DNA of 64,000 nt from Flavobacterium sp. CF108 (GCF_900129795.1 NZ_FQWW01000008.1:73480-137479), one strand, 5' to 3'. Shown: positions 35,166-43,429, numbered from the stretch's first letter. Notes: generated by a model from the sequence alone, not told the origin. Made by a program: numbers and translations.

Positions 35166-36452
35166 CTAGTTTTGTTTGTATTTATCAGCTTCCAGAGCTA
35201 CTTCTTTAACAGATTGCGTGTCTGCCACTTTTTTCAAAGCGATAATGTAAGCTGCAATTCGCGGCGTTACACTATATTTGGCAGCAACCCTAAATACAGT
35301 TTCAAAACCTTTTTCTAATATATCTTCTAAACGTTTATTAATTTGATGAATTCTCCAGGATTCTAACAATGAATTTTGAAGCCATTCAAAATAAGAAACG
35401 GTTACACCTCCGGCATTTGCTAAAATATCCGGAACTACTAAAACATTATTCTCGTGCAAAATTTTATCAGCATCAGAAGAAACGGGTCCATTTGCAGCTT
35501 CAATAATTATTTTAGCACGAATATCTTTGGCATTCTTTTGTGTAATAACATCTTCTTTTGCAGCCGGAATCAAAACATCAACATCTAAAAGCAATAAATC
35601 TTCGTGTTTGATCGCAACTGAATTTGGATAACCTTTAATGGTTTTATTATTAAGATTATAATACAAAATCAACTCTGGAATATTGATTCCTTCAGGATTA
35701 AAAAATGCTTCAGAAACATCACTTACAGCAACTATCTTAACGCCTTTTTCATATAAAAACAAAGCCGAATGCAAACCAACATTTCCAAATCCCTGAATCG
35801 CAGCAGTAGATCTTGCCGGTCTGATTTTTAGTTTTTCAAGCGCAAGCAAAGTAATAATACTCACTCCTCTTCCGGTTGCTTCTACTCTTCCTAATGAACC
35901 TCCTGAATGTAAATGTTTTCCCGTTACAACGGCATGAATTGTTTTTCCGTGAACTAATGAAAATTCATCCATTAACCATCCCATTTCGTCCGGGCCTGTT
36001 CCCATATCCGGTGCCGGAACATCTTTTTCCGGGCCAAAAATATCGGCTAAAGCTTTTGTATACGCTCTTGTTATTCTTTCTAATTCTGTTTTAGAAAGTG
36101 TTCTTGGATCGCAGATAATACCGCCTTTTGCTCCTCCAAACGGAATTCCTGTTACGGCAGATTTCCAGGTCATCCAGGCTGCCAATGCCTTTACTTCATC
36201 AAGATTAACGGCATTGTCATAACGAATTCCGCCTTTTGACGGGCCTAAAGCTGTATTGTGAATGACGCGGTATCCTTCAAAATTTTGTTCGGTTCCATTA
36301 TCTAATGTTATAGAAAAATTGACCACAATTTGTTTTTCCGGACGCTGCAGTTTCAATCTTATAGATTCATCTAATTTAAGAATATCAGCTGCTATATTAA
36401 ACCTGTCAATCATAGATTGAAAGGGGTTCTGTTTTATAATTTCTGCACTCAT
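35166..36452 (-). CDS. gdhA: glutamate dehydrogenase (Glu/Leu/Phe/Val dehydrogenase family)
   Basis: 428 residues. Lys73 (PSKGGIRY), Lys97 (MTWKSAV), catalytic Lys109 (GGAKGGI) and Asp149 (VPAPDMGTG) form the amino-acid site; QGFGNVG at 220-226 is the nucleotide-binding loop; NAGGVTVSYFEW is the glutamate-type C-terminal motif. It interconverts glutamate and 2-oxoglutarate with ammonia in the cytosol. The length fits the hexameric NAD-type enzymes. No TAnnTTTG promoter lies in the 170 bases upstream, so expression may depend on read-through of the leader and terminator at 36518-36784. Confidence 0.95.
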   Translation of the reverse strand: MSAEIIKQNPFQSMIDRFNIAADILKLDESIRLKLQRPEKQIVVNFSITLDNGTEQNFEGYRVIHNTALGPSKGGIRYDNAVNLDEVKALAAWMTWKSAVTGIPFGGAKGGIICDPRTLSKTELERITRAYTKALADIFGPEKDVPAPDMGTGPDEMGWLMDEFSLVHGKTIHAVVTGKHLHSGGSLGRVEATGRGVSIITLLALEKLKIRPARSTAAIQGFGNVGLHSALFLYEKGVKIVAVSDVSEAFFNPEGINIPELILYYNLNNKTIKGYPNSVAIKHEDLLLLDVDVLIPAAKEDVITQKNAKDIRAKIIIEAANGPVSSDADKILHENNVLVVPDILANAGGVTVSYFEWLQNSLLESWRIHQINKRLEDILEKGFETVFRVAAKYSVTPRIAAYIIALKKVADTQSVKEVALEADKYKQN

Positions 36453-36517
36453 AGTGTTTATTTTTAATTTTTTGGTTTATCGATTTGGGCTTAATAAAAT
36501 GTTTCTTCTGAATAAAA

Positions 36518-36595
36518 TCAGCAACAACACATGCAACACGGAATTTTCATCTGGCAGCAATGCATCATACTATTTATGTTTCTATTCGATCTCAT
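36518..36595 (-). CDS. Cys/Met-rich 25-codon leader ORF upstream of glutamate dehydrogenase
   Basis: ATG at 36595-36593, TGA at 36520-36518. The 25 residues include 7 Cys and 5 Met, ending QMKIPCCMCCC and then the stop. It lies after the terminator (36619-36652) and 66 bases before the dehydrogenase ATG. Such a composition is far from chance for AT-rich DNA and suggests that ribosome progress here reports Cys-tRNA or Met-tRNA charging. No known family. Confidence 0.6.
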   Translation of the reverse strand: MRSNRNINSMMHCCQMKIPCCMCCC

Positions 36596-36618
36596 TTTAT
36601 TTTTATTTAATAGTTCCT

Positions 36619-36652
36619 AAAAAAAGCCTTTCATGGTGCATGAAAGGCTAAA
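36619..36652 (-). terminator. intrinsic terminator between leader ORFs and glutamate dehydrogenase (attenuator)
   Basis: On the minus strand AGCCTTTCAT and ATGAAAGGCT form a perfect 10-bp stem with a 5-base loop, followed by TTTTTTT. It lies 30 bases after the stop of the upstream Met/Cys-rich leader and before gdhA. Confidence 0.9.
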
Positions 36653-36681
36653 AAAAAAATAACTAACAAGTACTTTCTCTA

Positions 36682-36774
36682 TTAACGCCATTTCATCGCA
36701 TAGGTCGACATGCAGCACATCGTCAAACTGCACATAAACGGGATGATATTTAGACTATAGTTTTTCATTGTCAT
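36682..36774 (-). CDS. Met/Cys-rich 30-codon leader peptide
   Basis: ATG at 36774-36772 (a second in-frame ATG two codons later), TAA at 36684-36682. Six Met and three Cys occur in 30 residues, concentrated in PFMCSLTMCCMSTYAMKWR. Its last codons (ATG AAA TGG, 36696-36688) can pair with the left stem of the following terminator (GCCTTTCAT, 36648-36640, one bulge). Stalling on Met or Cys codons would leave that segment free and prevent termination, the classical attenuation logic. Confidence 0.65.
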   Translation of the reverse strand: MTMKNYSLNIIPFMCSLTMCCMSTYAMKWR

Positions 36775-36776
36775 TG

Positions 36777-36784
36777 CAAATCTA
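36777..36784 (-). promoter_or_regulatory. putative -7 promoter element TAGATTTG of the leader
   Basis: Minus-strand TAGATTTG fits TAnnTTTG and ends two bases before the leader ATG, so the mRNA would be leaderless or start within a few bases of the second ATG. Confidence 0.6.
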
Positions 36785-36892
36785 TAAAATATATTCATAA
36801 ACTCTATAGAATTAGTCGTGTTTATTTCAGAAAAATATAAATTTAACATTAAATCCCTTGTAAATTAATGATTTAAGAAATTAAAAAAAGTA

Positions 36893-37765
36893 CTAAAATT
36901 GTGATTTTACGATGAAAACAATGGCAATTAAGGCTAAAACAAGTCCTAAAATATTGATTTTAGATAATTTTTCTTTGAAGAAAAGCATTCCAACAAGACT
37001 TCCTAAAACGATCACGCCCATGTTCATTCCGGCAAAAACAGTTGATGGATTTTCGGCGAAAGCCTTATGCGCTTTTAAATAAAACAATATATTTCCGAAG
37101 TTGAAGATTCCAACTAAACCTCCAAAAAGAATATTTTTATAATTCAGCTTTACTTTTTTTACAGCAACATCATAAACGACAACGAGTAAAGAAACAGCCA
37201 ATGAAATATCAAAAACAATAAACAATGAAGTTGTGTAAGGCAAAGCGGTAAAAAGTGCAATTTGCTTAAAAAGGATATCGATAATCCCGAAACCTATAAA
37301 TACTGCTGCCGGATAAATCCATTTGTTTTGATCGTTTCCTGATTGTTTTTTTAAGATGAATAACAGCGCTATAAATCCTATTATCAAGCCAATTACTTTA
37401 TACGAATTGAATTCTTCTTTAAAAATAAGCCACGCTGCAATTATTGGGATAAAGAGCGATAAACGCTGAGCAGCATCTGTTTTTGCAATTCCCATATGTT
37501 TTATGGAAGTGAATAAAAACAGAAAAACAATAGGAAGTAAAATGCCGACCGCTGCGTAAATATTCCAAGGCGCATCTGAATGAACTACATTTAAGTCTGG
37601 GCTAAAAGTAAAATAGCAAAGCGATATTGCCATTATATAATTGAACGCTATAATCTGAATTGGATTTGCATTGTATTTACGGGTTATTTTGAAGATAACA
37701 CCAACCGTTACACTGCATAAAATGCTTAAAACAAGAAACAACATAGGATTAAATTTTGAATACAA
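36893..37765 (-). CDS. EamA/DMT-superfamily transporter
   Basis: 290 residues with ten hydrophobic segments in two homologous halves, the EamA architecture (for example MGIAKTDAAQRLSLFIPIIA in half one and AGMNMGVIVLGSLVGMLFFK in half two). Such inner-membrane proteins export or import small metabolites; no substrate can be assigned. Ends 118 bases before the leader of gdhA and starts 45 bases after the oxygenase gene. Confidence 0.88.
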   Translation of the reverse strand: MYSKFNPMLFLVLSILCSVTVGVIFKITRKYNANPIQIIAFNYIMAISLCYFTFSPDLNVVHSDAPWNIYAAVGILLPIVFLFLFTSIKHMGIAKTDAAQRLSLFIPIIAAWLIFKEEFNSYKVIGLIIGFIALLFILKKQSGNDQNKWIYPAAVFIGFGIIDILFKQIALFTALPYTTSLFIVFDISLAVSLLVVVYDVAVKKVKLNYKNILFGGLVGIFNFGNILFYLKAHKAFAENPSTVFAGMNMGVIVLGSLVGMLFFKEKLSKINILGLVLALIAIVFIVKSQF

Positions 37766-37810
37766 AAATAACGTTTATCTCCTTATAATGAATGTTCTTG
37801 AAAAAACATA

Positions 37811-38518
37811 TTAGTCACTTTTTAACCAGCCTGTAATACTCATTCTGGTATTTTGTGTAACTAAAACTTCGTGAACCAATTCATTACTTTTAAAGAAAAC
37901 GGTTTTACCCTGAATGGGCGAAATTTTCTGCTTGCTGTTGTTTTGATGAATCATTAATTCTCCGCCGTCACTTTCTTTCCAATTACTATTTAAATAACTG
38001 ATCATCGAATATTTACGACTTGAATTGTTTTTGAATTGATCTAAATGTTTGAGATAAAAATCGCCTTTTTCATATAAAGAATAATGGAATTCATAACCCG
38101 TGATTCCGGCAAAACAACTCTCGTTTAAGTAAAGTACAAACGCATCAATTTTATCGAAAAACTCATTTTCAAAAACATTATTATGCTTTTTATCGAGCCA
38201 ATAAATAGCGTCGTTTCTAATTTTCCCATCAAAAGAAAGTTTTTCAGAATTTCCAATTCCAGCCGCCAACAGTAAACTGGCAGTATTTAAATCAATTAAA
38301 TTTTGCTTGAGATTATTCGATAATTCATCACTTATAAACCGTTCCGAAATTCCAATTTTATTCTCTATATAACTTGCTATCAAATCCTCAAAACTATCAT
38401 CCATCGCTTTTTTAGGCAAACTGCAAATACAGCCAACGTAGCAAGGTAGACTATTTAAAACTGGTAATGCTGCTTTTTGGAAATAATAAAAATCAGACAA
38501 TAGTTTATTTTCGCGCAT
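37811..38518 (-). CDS. 2-oxoglutarate/Fe(II) oxygenase, prolyl-4-hydroxylase-like
   Basis: 235 residues. The iron triad His158, Asp160 (LKHLDQF) and His216 (ELVHEV), and Arg225 (TRMSITGW) for 2-oxoglutarate, are in place in the P4H-like jelly-roll (YEFHYSLYEKGDFYLKHLD, GGELMIHQNN). The N-terminal 100 residues are helical with a few Cys (CYVGCICSLPKK). It may hydroxylate a protein, for example a ribosomal or translation factor, as homologues do, but the target is unknown. Confidence 0.88.
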   Translation of the reverse strand: MRENKLLSDFYYFQKAALPVLNSLPCYVGCICSLPKKAMDDSFEDLIASYIENKIGISERFISDELSNNLKQNLIDLNTASLLLAAGIGNSEKLSFDGKIRNDAIYWLDKKHNNVFENEFFDKIDAFVLYLNESCFAGITGYEFHYSLYEKGDFYLKHLDQFKNNSSRKYSMISYLNSNWKESDGGELMIHQNNSKQKISPIQGKTVFFKSNELVHEVLVTQNTRMSITGWLKSD

Positions 38519-38522
38519 AAAT

Positions 38523-38555
38523 AAACCCGACAGGTTTTAAAAACCTGTCGGGTTT
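38523..38555. repeat. perfect 33-bp palindrome
   Basis: AAACCCGACAGGTTTT and AAAACCTGTCGGGTTT flank a single central base. It lies between the oxygenase and MoxR genes (both minus), so it may end the latter transcript. Same style as the family B arms but another sequence. Confidence 0.9.
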
Positions 38556-38595
38556 AAGAACTATACTGCTGAATTAACAATTAACAACTAATAAT

Positions 38596-40059
38596 TTATA
38601 ATTTACTAATATAACTTCCGTACATATCTTTAAACTGATGTCCTTGTGCAAAACGGTCTTTGCTTAGTTTTTTGTATTCTACCAAAGCCCACAGCACAAA
38701 CTCTTTTACAAAATATTGATCTTTTTTATCTAATTGCGGCTGGTATTTTTTCAATAAAATATCCAAAGGAGTTACTTCATCTAAAATAGCCTGATATTCA
38801 GCATCAGTTGCGTCATCTAATAATTCGAAACCGCTTTCTGCAAAAAACCATTCAATTAAATCAGAATAAGGTGTTTTTTCTCCCGGCTTTTCTAATTTTT
38901 CGATTTTAGGAAATAGCGTTGGAAACAAAGTTCGAATAGCCATTCCTATTAAATGCTGCGCTACAAAAGCGGCTCCCTCCTGCTCTCCTTCATAAACCAA
39001 TTCTACTTTTCCAGTTATCGCCGGAATAATTCCGATAAAATCAGATAAACGAAGATTTGTTTTATCAACTCCAGCTTTTAAAGCACGACGTTCTGCAGTA
39101 CTAATTAAGTTTTCAAAAGCCGTAATACTCATCCTGGCACTTACACCGCTTTTATTATCGATGTATTCACTTTCGCGGGCTTCAAAACTAATTTGTTCTA
39201 AAATATCTCTCGCTAAATTTGGAACATAAACAACATCACTTTGGTTTTCGTCCAGTTTTGCTTCCTGTTGTGTAATTGTTCTTGCAATTTCAACCGTTTC
39301 AGGATAATGCGTTAAAATCTGTGAACCAATTCTGTCTTTAAGCGGCGTTACAATACTTCCTCTGTTTGTATAATCTTCTGGATTTGCAGTAAAAATAAAC
39401 TGCATATCAAGCGGCATTCTCAATTTAAATCCGCGAATTTGAATATCGCCTTCCTGCAGAATGTTAAATAATGCAACCTGAATTCTGGCTTGTAAATCTG
39501 GTAATTCGTTAATAACAAAAATACTTCTGTTTGCTCTCGGAATCATTCCGAAATGAATTACACGATCATCCGCATAAGATAATTTTAAATTTGCAGCTTT
39601 TATTGGGTCAACATCTCCAATTAAATCGGCTACGGTTACATCTGGCGTTGCTAATTTCTCGAAGAAACGTTCATTTCTGTGTAACCATGAAATTGGAGTT
39701 TCATCTCCTTTTTCTTCAATTAAATCTTTTGCAAAACGTGAAATTGGATTCAATGGATCGTCATTGATTTCTGAACCTGTTACAAAAGGAATATATTCGT
39801 CTAATAATTCTACCATTTTGCGCGCTAAACGTGTTTTTGCCTGTCCGCGAAGTCCTAATAAATTGATATTGTGACGAGAAAGAATCGCACGTTCTAATTC
39901 CGGAATTACGGTATTTTCGAATCCGTGAACACCTTCAAAAACCGGTTTTCCTGATTTTATTTTTTCACGAAGGTTATTTCGCAATTCGTCCTTTATACTT
40001 ATGCTTTTATATCCTGCAGCTTTTAACTGCCCTAATGTTTTTATATTGTTAATTTCCAT
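38596..40059 (-). CDS. MoxR-like AAA ATPase (Mg-chelatase subunit I type)
   Basis: 487 residues. Walker A LLGLRGQAKTRL at 67-78 with Lys75-Thr76, Walker B IFVINELPDL, sensor 1 FIFTANPEDYTNRG and arginine-finger region LKDRIGSQILTHYPET are all present, then the helical lid. Homologues work as chaperone-like ATPases together with a von Willebrand factor A (VWA) protein. The partner gene lies upstream on the same strand (40300-41418). The insertion of a metal into a tetrapyrrole is not implied, as no chelatase H subunit is seen here. Confidence 0.88.
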   Translation of the reverse strand: MEINNIKTLGQLKAAGYKSISIKDELRNNLREKIKSGKPVFEGVHGFENTVIPELERAILSRHNINLLGLRGQAKTRLARKMVELLDEYIPFVTGSEINDDPLNPISRFAKDLIEEKGDETPISWLHRNERFFEKLATPDVTVADLIGDVDPIKAANLKLSYADDRVIHFGMIPRANRSIFVINELPDLQARIQVALFNILQEGDIQIRGFKLRMPLDMQFIFTANPEDYTNRGSIVTPLKDRIGSQILTHYPETVEIARTITQQEAKLDENQSDVVYVPNLARDILEQISFEARESEYIDNKSGVSARMSITAFENLISTAERRALKAGVDKTNLRLSDFIGIIPAITGKVELVYEGEQEGAAFVAQHLIGMAIRTLFPTLFPKIEKLEKPGEKTPYSDLIEWFFAESGFELLDDATDAEYQAILDEVTPLDILLKKYQPQLDKKDQYFVKEFVLWALVEYKKLSKDRFAQGHQFKDMYGSYISKL

Positions 40060-40138
40060 TTTATGAAATATCTATTTTATTTATTGTTGTTTTAACGGCA
40101 AATATTGTGTTGGTGTGTTGTGCATAAATTTATTTCAA

Positions 40139-40297
40139 AAACCTTTGTTCCTCTGAACCTTTGCAACTTTGAACCTTATTCAAACTTTGTGTCATCACTT
40201 TGCGTAGACGCACTGCTGTGCGTCTCTACGATATACTTTGTCTATAATTAATTTGCAAAAAACTTTGTCCCTTTGAACCTTTGCAACTTTGAACCTA
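40139..40297. repeat. CTTTGAACCTTTG direct repeats around a GTAGACGCAC hairpin
   Basis: AACCTTTGCAACTTTGAACC occurs twice in direct orientation, about 120 bases apart. Between them CGTAGACGCAC and GTGCGTCTCTACG (40203-40230) form a hairpin with one bulge, a sequence often seen dispersed in Bacteroidota. Fills the gap between the VWA and MoxR genes. Confidence 0.8.
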
Positions 40298-40299
40298 AA

Positions 40300-41418
40300 T
40301 CAACGAACCCTCTTCTTCCTATTCGTTTCATAATCTTCAAAAATCATTTCACCAAGACCTTTTAGTCCCGTATAAAATGCTTTTCCCTGATTTGCTTCTG
40401 TAAAATGATTGACAAATCGCTGTAAATACGGATCGTTTGCAATCATAAAAGTCGTAATCGGAATGTGTAATTTTCTGGCTTGCTGTGCCTGTGTGTAACA
40501 TTTATCTACAATATATTCGTCAAGACCGTTGCTGTTCATATAATAGGAACCATCACGCTCGCGCACGCAGCTTGGTTTTCCGTCGGTAATCATAAAAATC
40601 TGCTTGTTGGTATTTCGTTTTCGACGTAAAATATCCATCGCTAATTGCAATCCGGCAACTGTATTGGTGTGATACGGACCAACTTGCAAATACGGCAAAT
40701 CTTTAATTGGGATTGTCCAGGCATCATTACCAAAAACCAAAATATCAAGCGTATCTTTTGGATAACGCGTTGTAATTAATTCTGCCAATGCCATTGCGAC
40801 TTTTTTGGCAGGTGTAATTCGGTCTTCGCCATACAAAATCATACTGTGGCTGATGTCGATCATCAAAACGGTACTCATTTGTGCTTTGTACTGCGTTTCT
40901 TCGACAACTAAATCATTTTCGGTCAGCATAAAACTTTCAACGCCATTATTGATTTGGGCATTTCGCAGACTTTCGGTCAATGAAATACGTTCTAAACCAT
41001 CGCCAAAATTAAATTCGCGAAATTCTCCTGTATGTTCATCGCCATTTCCGGCATGTTTTGTTTTGTGATTTCCGTTTCCGGAACGTTTCAGATTTCCAAA
41101 AATCTGATCTAAAGCCTGCTGACGAATTGCGCGTTCTGTTTTAGCAGTGATTCCAAAACCGTTCGTTCCATCTTCTTTTACTTCGTCTTTTATGTAACCT
41201 TTCTTTTTTAAATCTTCGATAAAATCATCGATTGTGTAGTTCTCATCTGTTAGTTTATATTCTATATCTAGTTCCCGAAGCCAGTTGACTGCTTCATCAA
41301 AATCCCCTGAAGTATGGGTGATTAGCTCTTTGAAAATACCAAAAAGTTTTTCAAACGGAGACTGAAACGGGGCTTCGTACGACTTAAAATAAAAACCTTT
41401 TTTAAATTCGTTTTTCAT
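40300..41418 (-). CDS. VWA-domain protein, partner of the MoxR ATPase
   Basis: 372 residues. A VWA domain at about 190-350 with the MIDAS motif MIDISHSM and the later TDGKPS loop; the first 130 residues are charged and helical, containing a KRSGNGNHKTKHAGNGDEHT linker. The pairing with the MoxR gene resembles Mg-chelatase D/I-like systems that remodel or metallate other proteins. Both are on the minus strand, 240 bp apart with repeats in the gap. Cytosolic (no signal peptide). Confidence 0.88.
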   Translation of the reverse strand: MKNEFKKGFYFKSYEAPFQSPFEKLFGIFKELITHTSGDFDEAVNWLRELDIEYKLTDENYTIDDFIEDLKKKGYIKDEVKEDGTNGFGITAKTERAIRQQALDQIFGNLKRSGNGNHKTKHAGNGDEHTGEFREFNFGDGLERISLTESLRNAQINNGVESFMLTENDLVVEETQYKAQMSTVLMIDISHSMILYGEDRITPAKKVAMALAELITTRYPKDTLDILVFGNDAWTIPIKDLPYLQVGPYHTNTVAGLQLAMDILRRKRNTNKQIFMITDGKPSCVRERDGSYYMNSNGLDEYIVDKCYTQAQQARKLHIPITTFMIANDPYLQRFVNHFTEANQGKAFYTGLKGLGEMIFEDYETNRKKRVR

Positions 41419-41524
41419 AATTCTAAAATTAAGCCTTTTTGGAATTACGAAAATAGAAACGTTTATTAATTTTTAGTTAAAATATTTAACCAAAATTCAC
41501 AGCTAACAGTGTTAGATGTAACAA

Positions 41525-41905
41525 TTATTCAAACTTTCCATCGACATAAAACCAGGCATTATTTTCAAATTTAAAGGTTGAAAACTCATAATGAGTCTGC
41601 GGTTTATTATCGGAGTTTAAAAAATAGGCTTTAAACTCCACTGTATTTTCTGTAAAACTCAGAATTTCTAATTTTTGCCATTTATTAGCTGCGCCCCATT
41701 TTAGAATTTCTGTTTTCGAATAATATTTTCTTTCTGAAATGTAGGTCGTTTCCAAAAGATATTCAGCATTATGAGTCGCATAAGCCGAATACCTGGAACG
41801 CATTAAAGCCAAAGCTGTTGGTACTTTTTGATTGTTTTCAAGATACAATCCGCAGCAATTTTCAAACGGTAATCCTGTATCGCAAAAGCATTTATGCGTC
41901 GCCAT
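41525..41905 (-). CDS. YchJ-family protein with N-terminal SEC-C motif
   Basis: 126 residues. Cys6, Cys8, Cys17, Cys18 in KCFCDTGLPFENCCG form a SEC-C-type zinc site, and PTALALMRSRYSAYATHNAE followed by the NTF2-like body (YEFSTFKFENNAWFYVDG) defines the YchJ family. Function unknown; zinc binding likely. Its start overlaps the end of the preceding 78-codon gene by 14 bases. Confidence 0.88.
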   Translation of the reverse strand: MATHKCFCDTGLPFENCCGLYLENNQKVPTALALMRSRYSAYATHNAEYLLETTYISERKYYSKTEILKWGAANKWQKLEILSFTENTVEFKAYFLNSDNKPQTHYEFSTFKFENNAWFYVDGKFE

Positions 41906-42128
41906 CTACTTCTTCTTCTCCGTTAATTTTTACATGCAGCTGGTTTAATAAAACCTGATATCTGCTTATTTCTCTCACTTCTTCATCTTCTTCAGCAAAA
42001 TCAATCATTTCGTCTAATACTTCACTTACATCTAATAATTTATTATTTGCTCCTCTGGAATCTCCTGCAGCAATTAAATCAATGATTTCCTGAACGCTTG
42101 CTTTTAAGGTTTCGAATTTTGTATTCAT
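41892..42128 (-). CDS. small acidic helical protein
   Basis: 78 residues, predicted all-helical and acidic (VSEVLDEMIDFAEEDEEVRE, ending GEEEVDGDA). No family recognised. It overlaps the YchJ gene by 14 bases, so the two are translationally coupled. Confidence 0.75.
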   Translation of the reverse strand: MNTKFETLKASVQEIIDLIAAGDSRGANNKLLDVSEVLDEMIDFAEEDEEVREISRYQVLLNQLHVKINGEEEVDGDA

Positions 42129-42146
42129 ATATATGTTTGTTTTTTT

Positions 42147-42209
42147 GTTTCAGGTTTCAAGTTTCAAGTTACAGCAGAACGTGAAACTTGAAACCTAAAA
42201 CTTGAAACT
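42147..42209. repeat. inverted repeat of TTTCAAG motifs
   Basis: GTTTCAGGTTTCAAGTTTCA on the left against TGAAACTTGAAACCTAAAAC on the right, with a short spacer. It uses the same 7-mer as the tandem array at 21315-21368. Confidence 0.85.
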
Positions 42210-42213
42210 ATAT

Positions 42214-42360
42214 TTATTCCTCTGTTTTATTTTCGTTGAATTTCTTCACAATCTCTTTGAGTTTTTCTTTGCGGGAAACTTCGGCTTGTTTTTTCTTAGC
42301 CTGAGCTTTGTGCAATTTGTCATTGTGAATTTTGATATTTCGTTCGTTATTGCGTCCCAT
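42214..42360 (-). CDS. 48-aa highly basic helical protein
   Basis: ATG at 42360-42358, TAA at 42216-42214. The product (MGRNNERNIKIHNDKLHKAQ, then AKKKQAEVSRKEKLKEIVKK) is Lys-rich and amphipathic. Its ATG overlaps the stop of the upstream gene by one base (TAATG), so it is translationally coupled and real. It may bind nucleic acid, by charge only. Confidence 0.8.
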   Translation of the reverse strand: MGRNNERNIKIHNDKLHKAQAKKKQAEVSRKEKLKEIVKKFNENKTEE

Positions 42361-42902
42361 TATATTTCTCTTTTAATTTCTTCTAAATTCCTTTCAGTAA
42401 AAATCAATTCGTTGATAATCTGCTTTCTTAAATCGGCTATATCTTCATAATCAAAATATTTCGCCCACGAAGTTAATTGCTGCAGATTTCTAATTTGTTT
42501 TAAGCGTTTTGTGGTTTCAAAACTGGTTCTCAAAATCGCTTTTCCGTCGTAATTCGGATTCTTTTTATGCTGATAGTTTGCGAGATTCTTTTCAAAATCG
42601 GCTTCTATATAATATAGTTTCTCTTCGGCATTATCAGGATAAAATTCTTCCCAAGCAGCAAAACCAATTTTTGTTTTCGATTCGGTTTCCGGTTCACGGG
42701 CAGTTAAACGCCATTTACTGTTGGCTAATCTTCCCCAATGATTGGAAACGCGATACATTCCGGCTTCGGTATAATAATAAGAACTTCCTGCCTTGCTTTC
42801 AAACTGTTTTTTTAAACCTTCTATTTCATTTGGAAGCACTTCATTAAAAACACAAAAGGTATTCTTAAAAGAATTTGGATGTGGCTTAAAATTTTTCTGC
42901 AT
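42360..42902 (-). CDS. conserved hypothetical protein
   Basis: 180 residues from ATG 42902 (an in-frame TTG six bases earlier is unlikely). It is soluble and aromatic-rich: SSYYYTEAGMYRVSNHWGRL, SKWRLTA and AAWEEFYPDNAEEKLYYIEA near the middle, then a basic helical end (RKQIINELIFTERNLEEIKR). No family recognised. Heads the four-gene minus-strand group ending in YchJ. Confidence 0.75.
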   Translation of the reverse strand: MQKNFKPHPNSFKNTFCVFNEVLPNEIEGLKKQFESKAGSSYYYTEAGMYRVSNHWGRLANSKWRLTAREPETESKTKIGFAAWEEFYPDNAEEKLYYIEADFEKNLANYQHKKNPNYDGKAILRTSFETTKRLKQIRNLQQLTSWAKYFDYEDIADLRKQIINELIFTERNLEEIKREI

Positions 42903-42905
42903 GTG

Positions 42906-42913
42906 CAAATATA
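42906..42913 (-). promoter_or_regulatory. putative -7 element TATATTTG close to the ATG
   Basis: Minus-strand TATATTTG ends only 3 bases before the ATG of the 180-aa gene, implying a leaderless or nearly leaderless transcript. It lies opposite the plus-strand promoter at 42955. Confidence 0.5.
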
Positions 42914-42954
42914 CTGAGATTGTCGCGAACTCCCTAAAACAAACCTAAATTGAT

Positions 42955-42962
42955 TAACTTTG
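42955..42962 (+). promoter_or_regulatory. putative -7 promoter element TAACTTTG
   Basis: TAACTTTG matches TAnnTTTG, 26 bases before the ATG at 42989. Confidence 0.6.
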
Positions 42963-42988
42963 CGACTTCAAATTTAAAATATAAAACT

Positions 42989-43234
42989 ATGTCTAAAGAT
43001 TCACAAGAAAAAATGCCGCAAAAAGGAGTTTATACCGGCATTATCGAAAAAGATGAAAACAACAATTATTTCTGTGGTGAATATCTTTTAGATTATAAAA
43101 TCGCTCATACTAACTTTAATCTTGGAGACTGGGTTACGATTAAATCTGTAATCGAAAATCCAAGCGACATTAGCTACGATAAATATCCAAAGAAATCTAA
43201 AAACTTCGATAAGGCGAATCATAAGCCGGAATAA
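42989..43234 (+). CDS. small hypothetical protein, flavobacterial
   Basis: 81 residues from ATG 42989, preferred over an in-frame start at 42950 because that lies inside the promoter. Beta-rich core (KGVYTGIIEKDENNNYFCGE, YLLDYKIAH) and a charged tail (YPKKSKNFDKANHKPE). No family recognised. Confidence 0.7.
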   Translation: MSKDSQEKMPQKGVYTGIIEKDENNNYFCGEYLLDYKIAHTNFNLGDWVTIKSVIENPSDISYDKYPKKSKNFDKANHKPE

Positions 43235-43277
43235 GTTTTTTGTTTCAGGTTTAATGTTTCAAGTTGAAAAGAGAATA

Positions 43278-43429
43278 TTTTAACGCAAAGTACGCTAAGA
43301 TTCTTTTACTGTATTGCAAGCGGTATTAATAATACTAAGTTCGCAAAGCTGTTAACGTAAAGCTTTGCGAACTTTCCGTTTTTATAAAAAACATACTTAA
43401 AAAAAATCTTAGCGTACTTTGCGTTAAAA
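43278..43429. repeat. nested palindromic element, family A copy 3
   Basis: 152 bp. Outer arms TTTTAACGCAAAGTACGCTA and TAGCGTACTTTGCGTTAAAA are perfect inverses; the inner pair AAGTTCGCAAAGCT / AGCTTTGCGAACTT is also perfect. Compared with copy 1, the arms differ by C to T on one side and G to A on the other, a compensatory pair. Confidence 0.92.

Noticed and set aside
36454..36651. Plus-strand 65-codon frame opposite the gdhA leader
   Set aside because: It spans the terminator stem and the antisense of the Cys-rich ORF; composition is random and hydrophobic.
38596..41418. Reading the MoxR/VWA pair as true magnesium chelatase
   Set aside because: No large H subunit or tetrapyrrole genes are near; the pair fits the general MoxR-VWA chaperone type.
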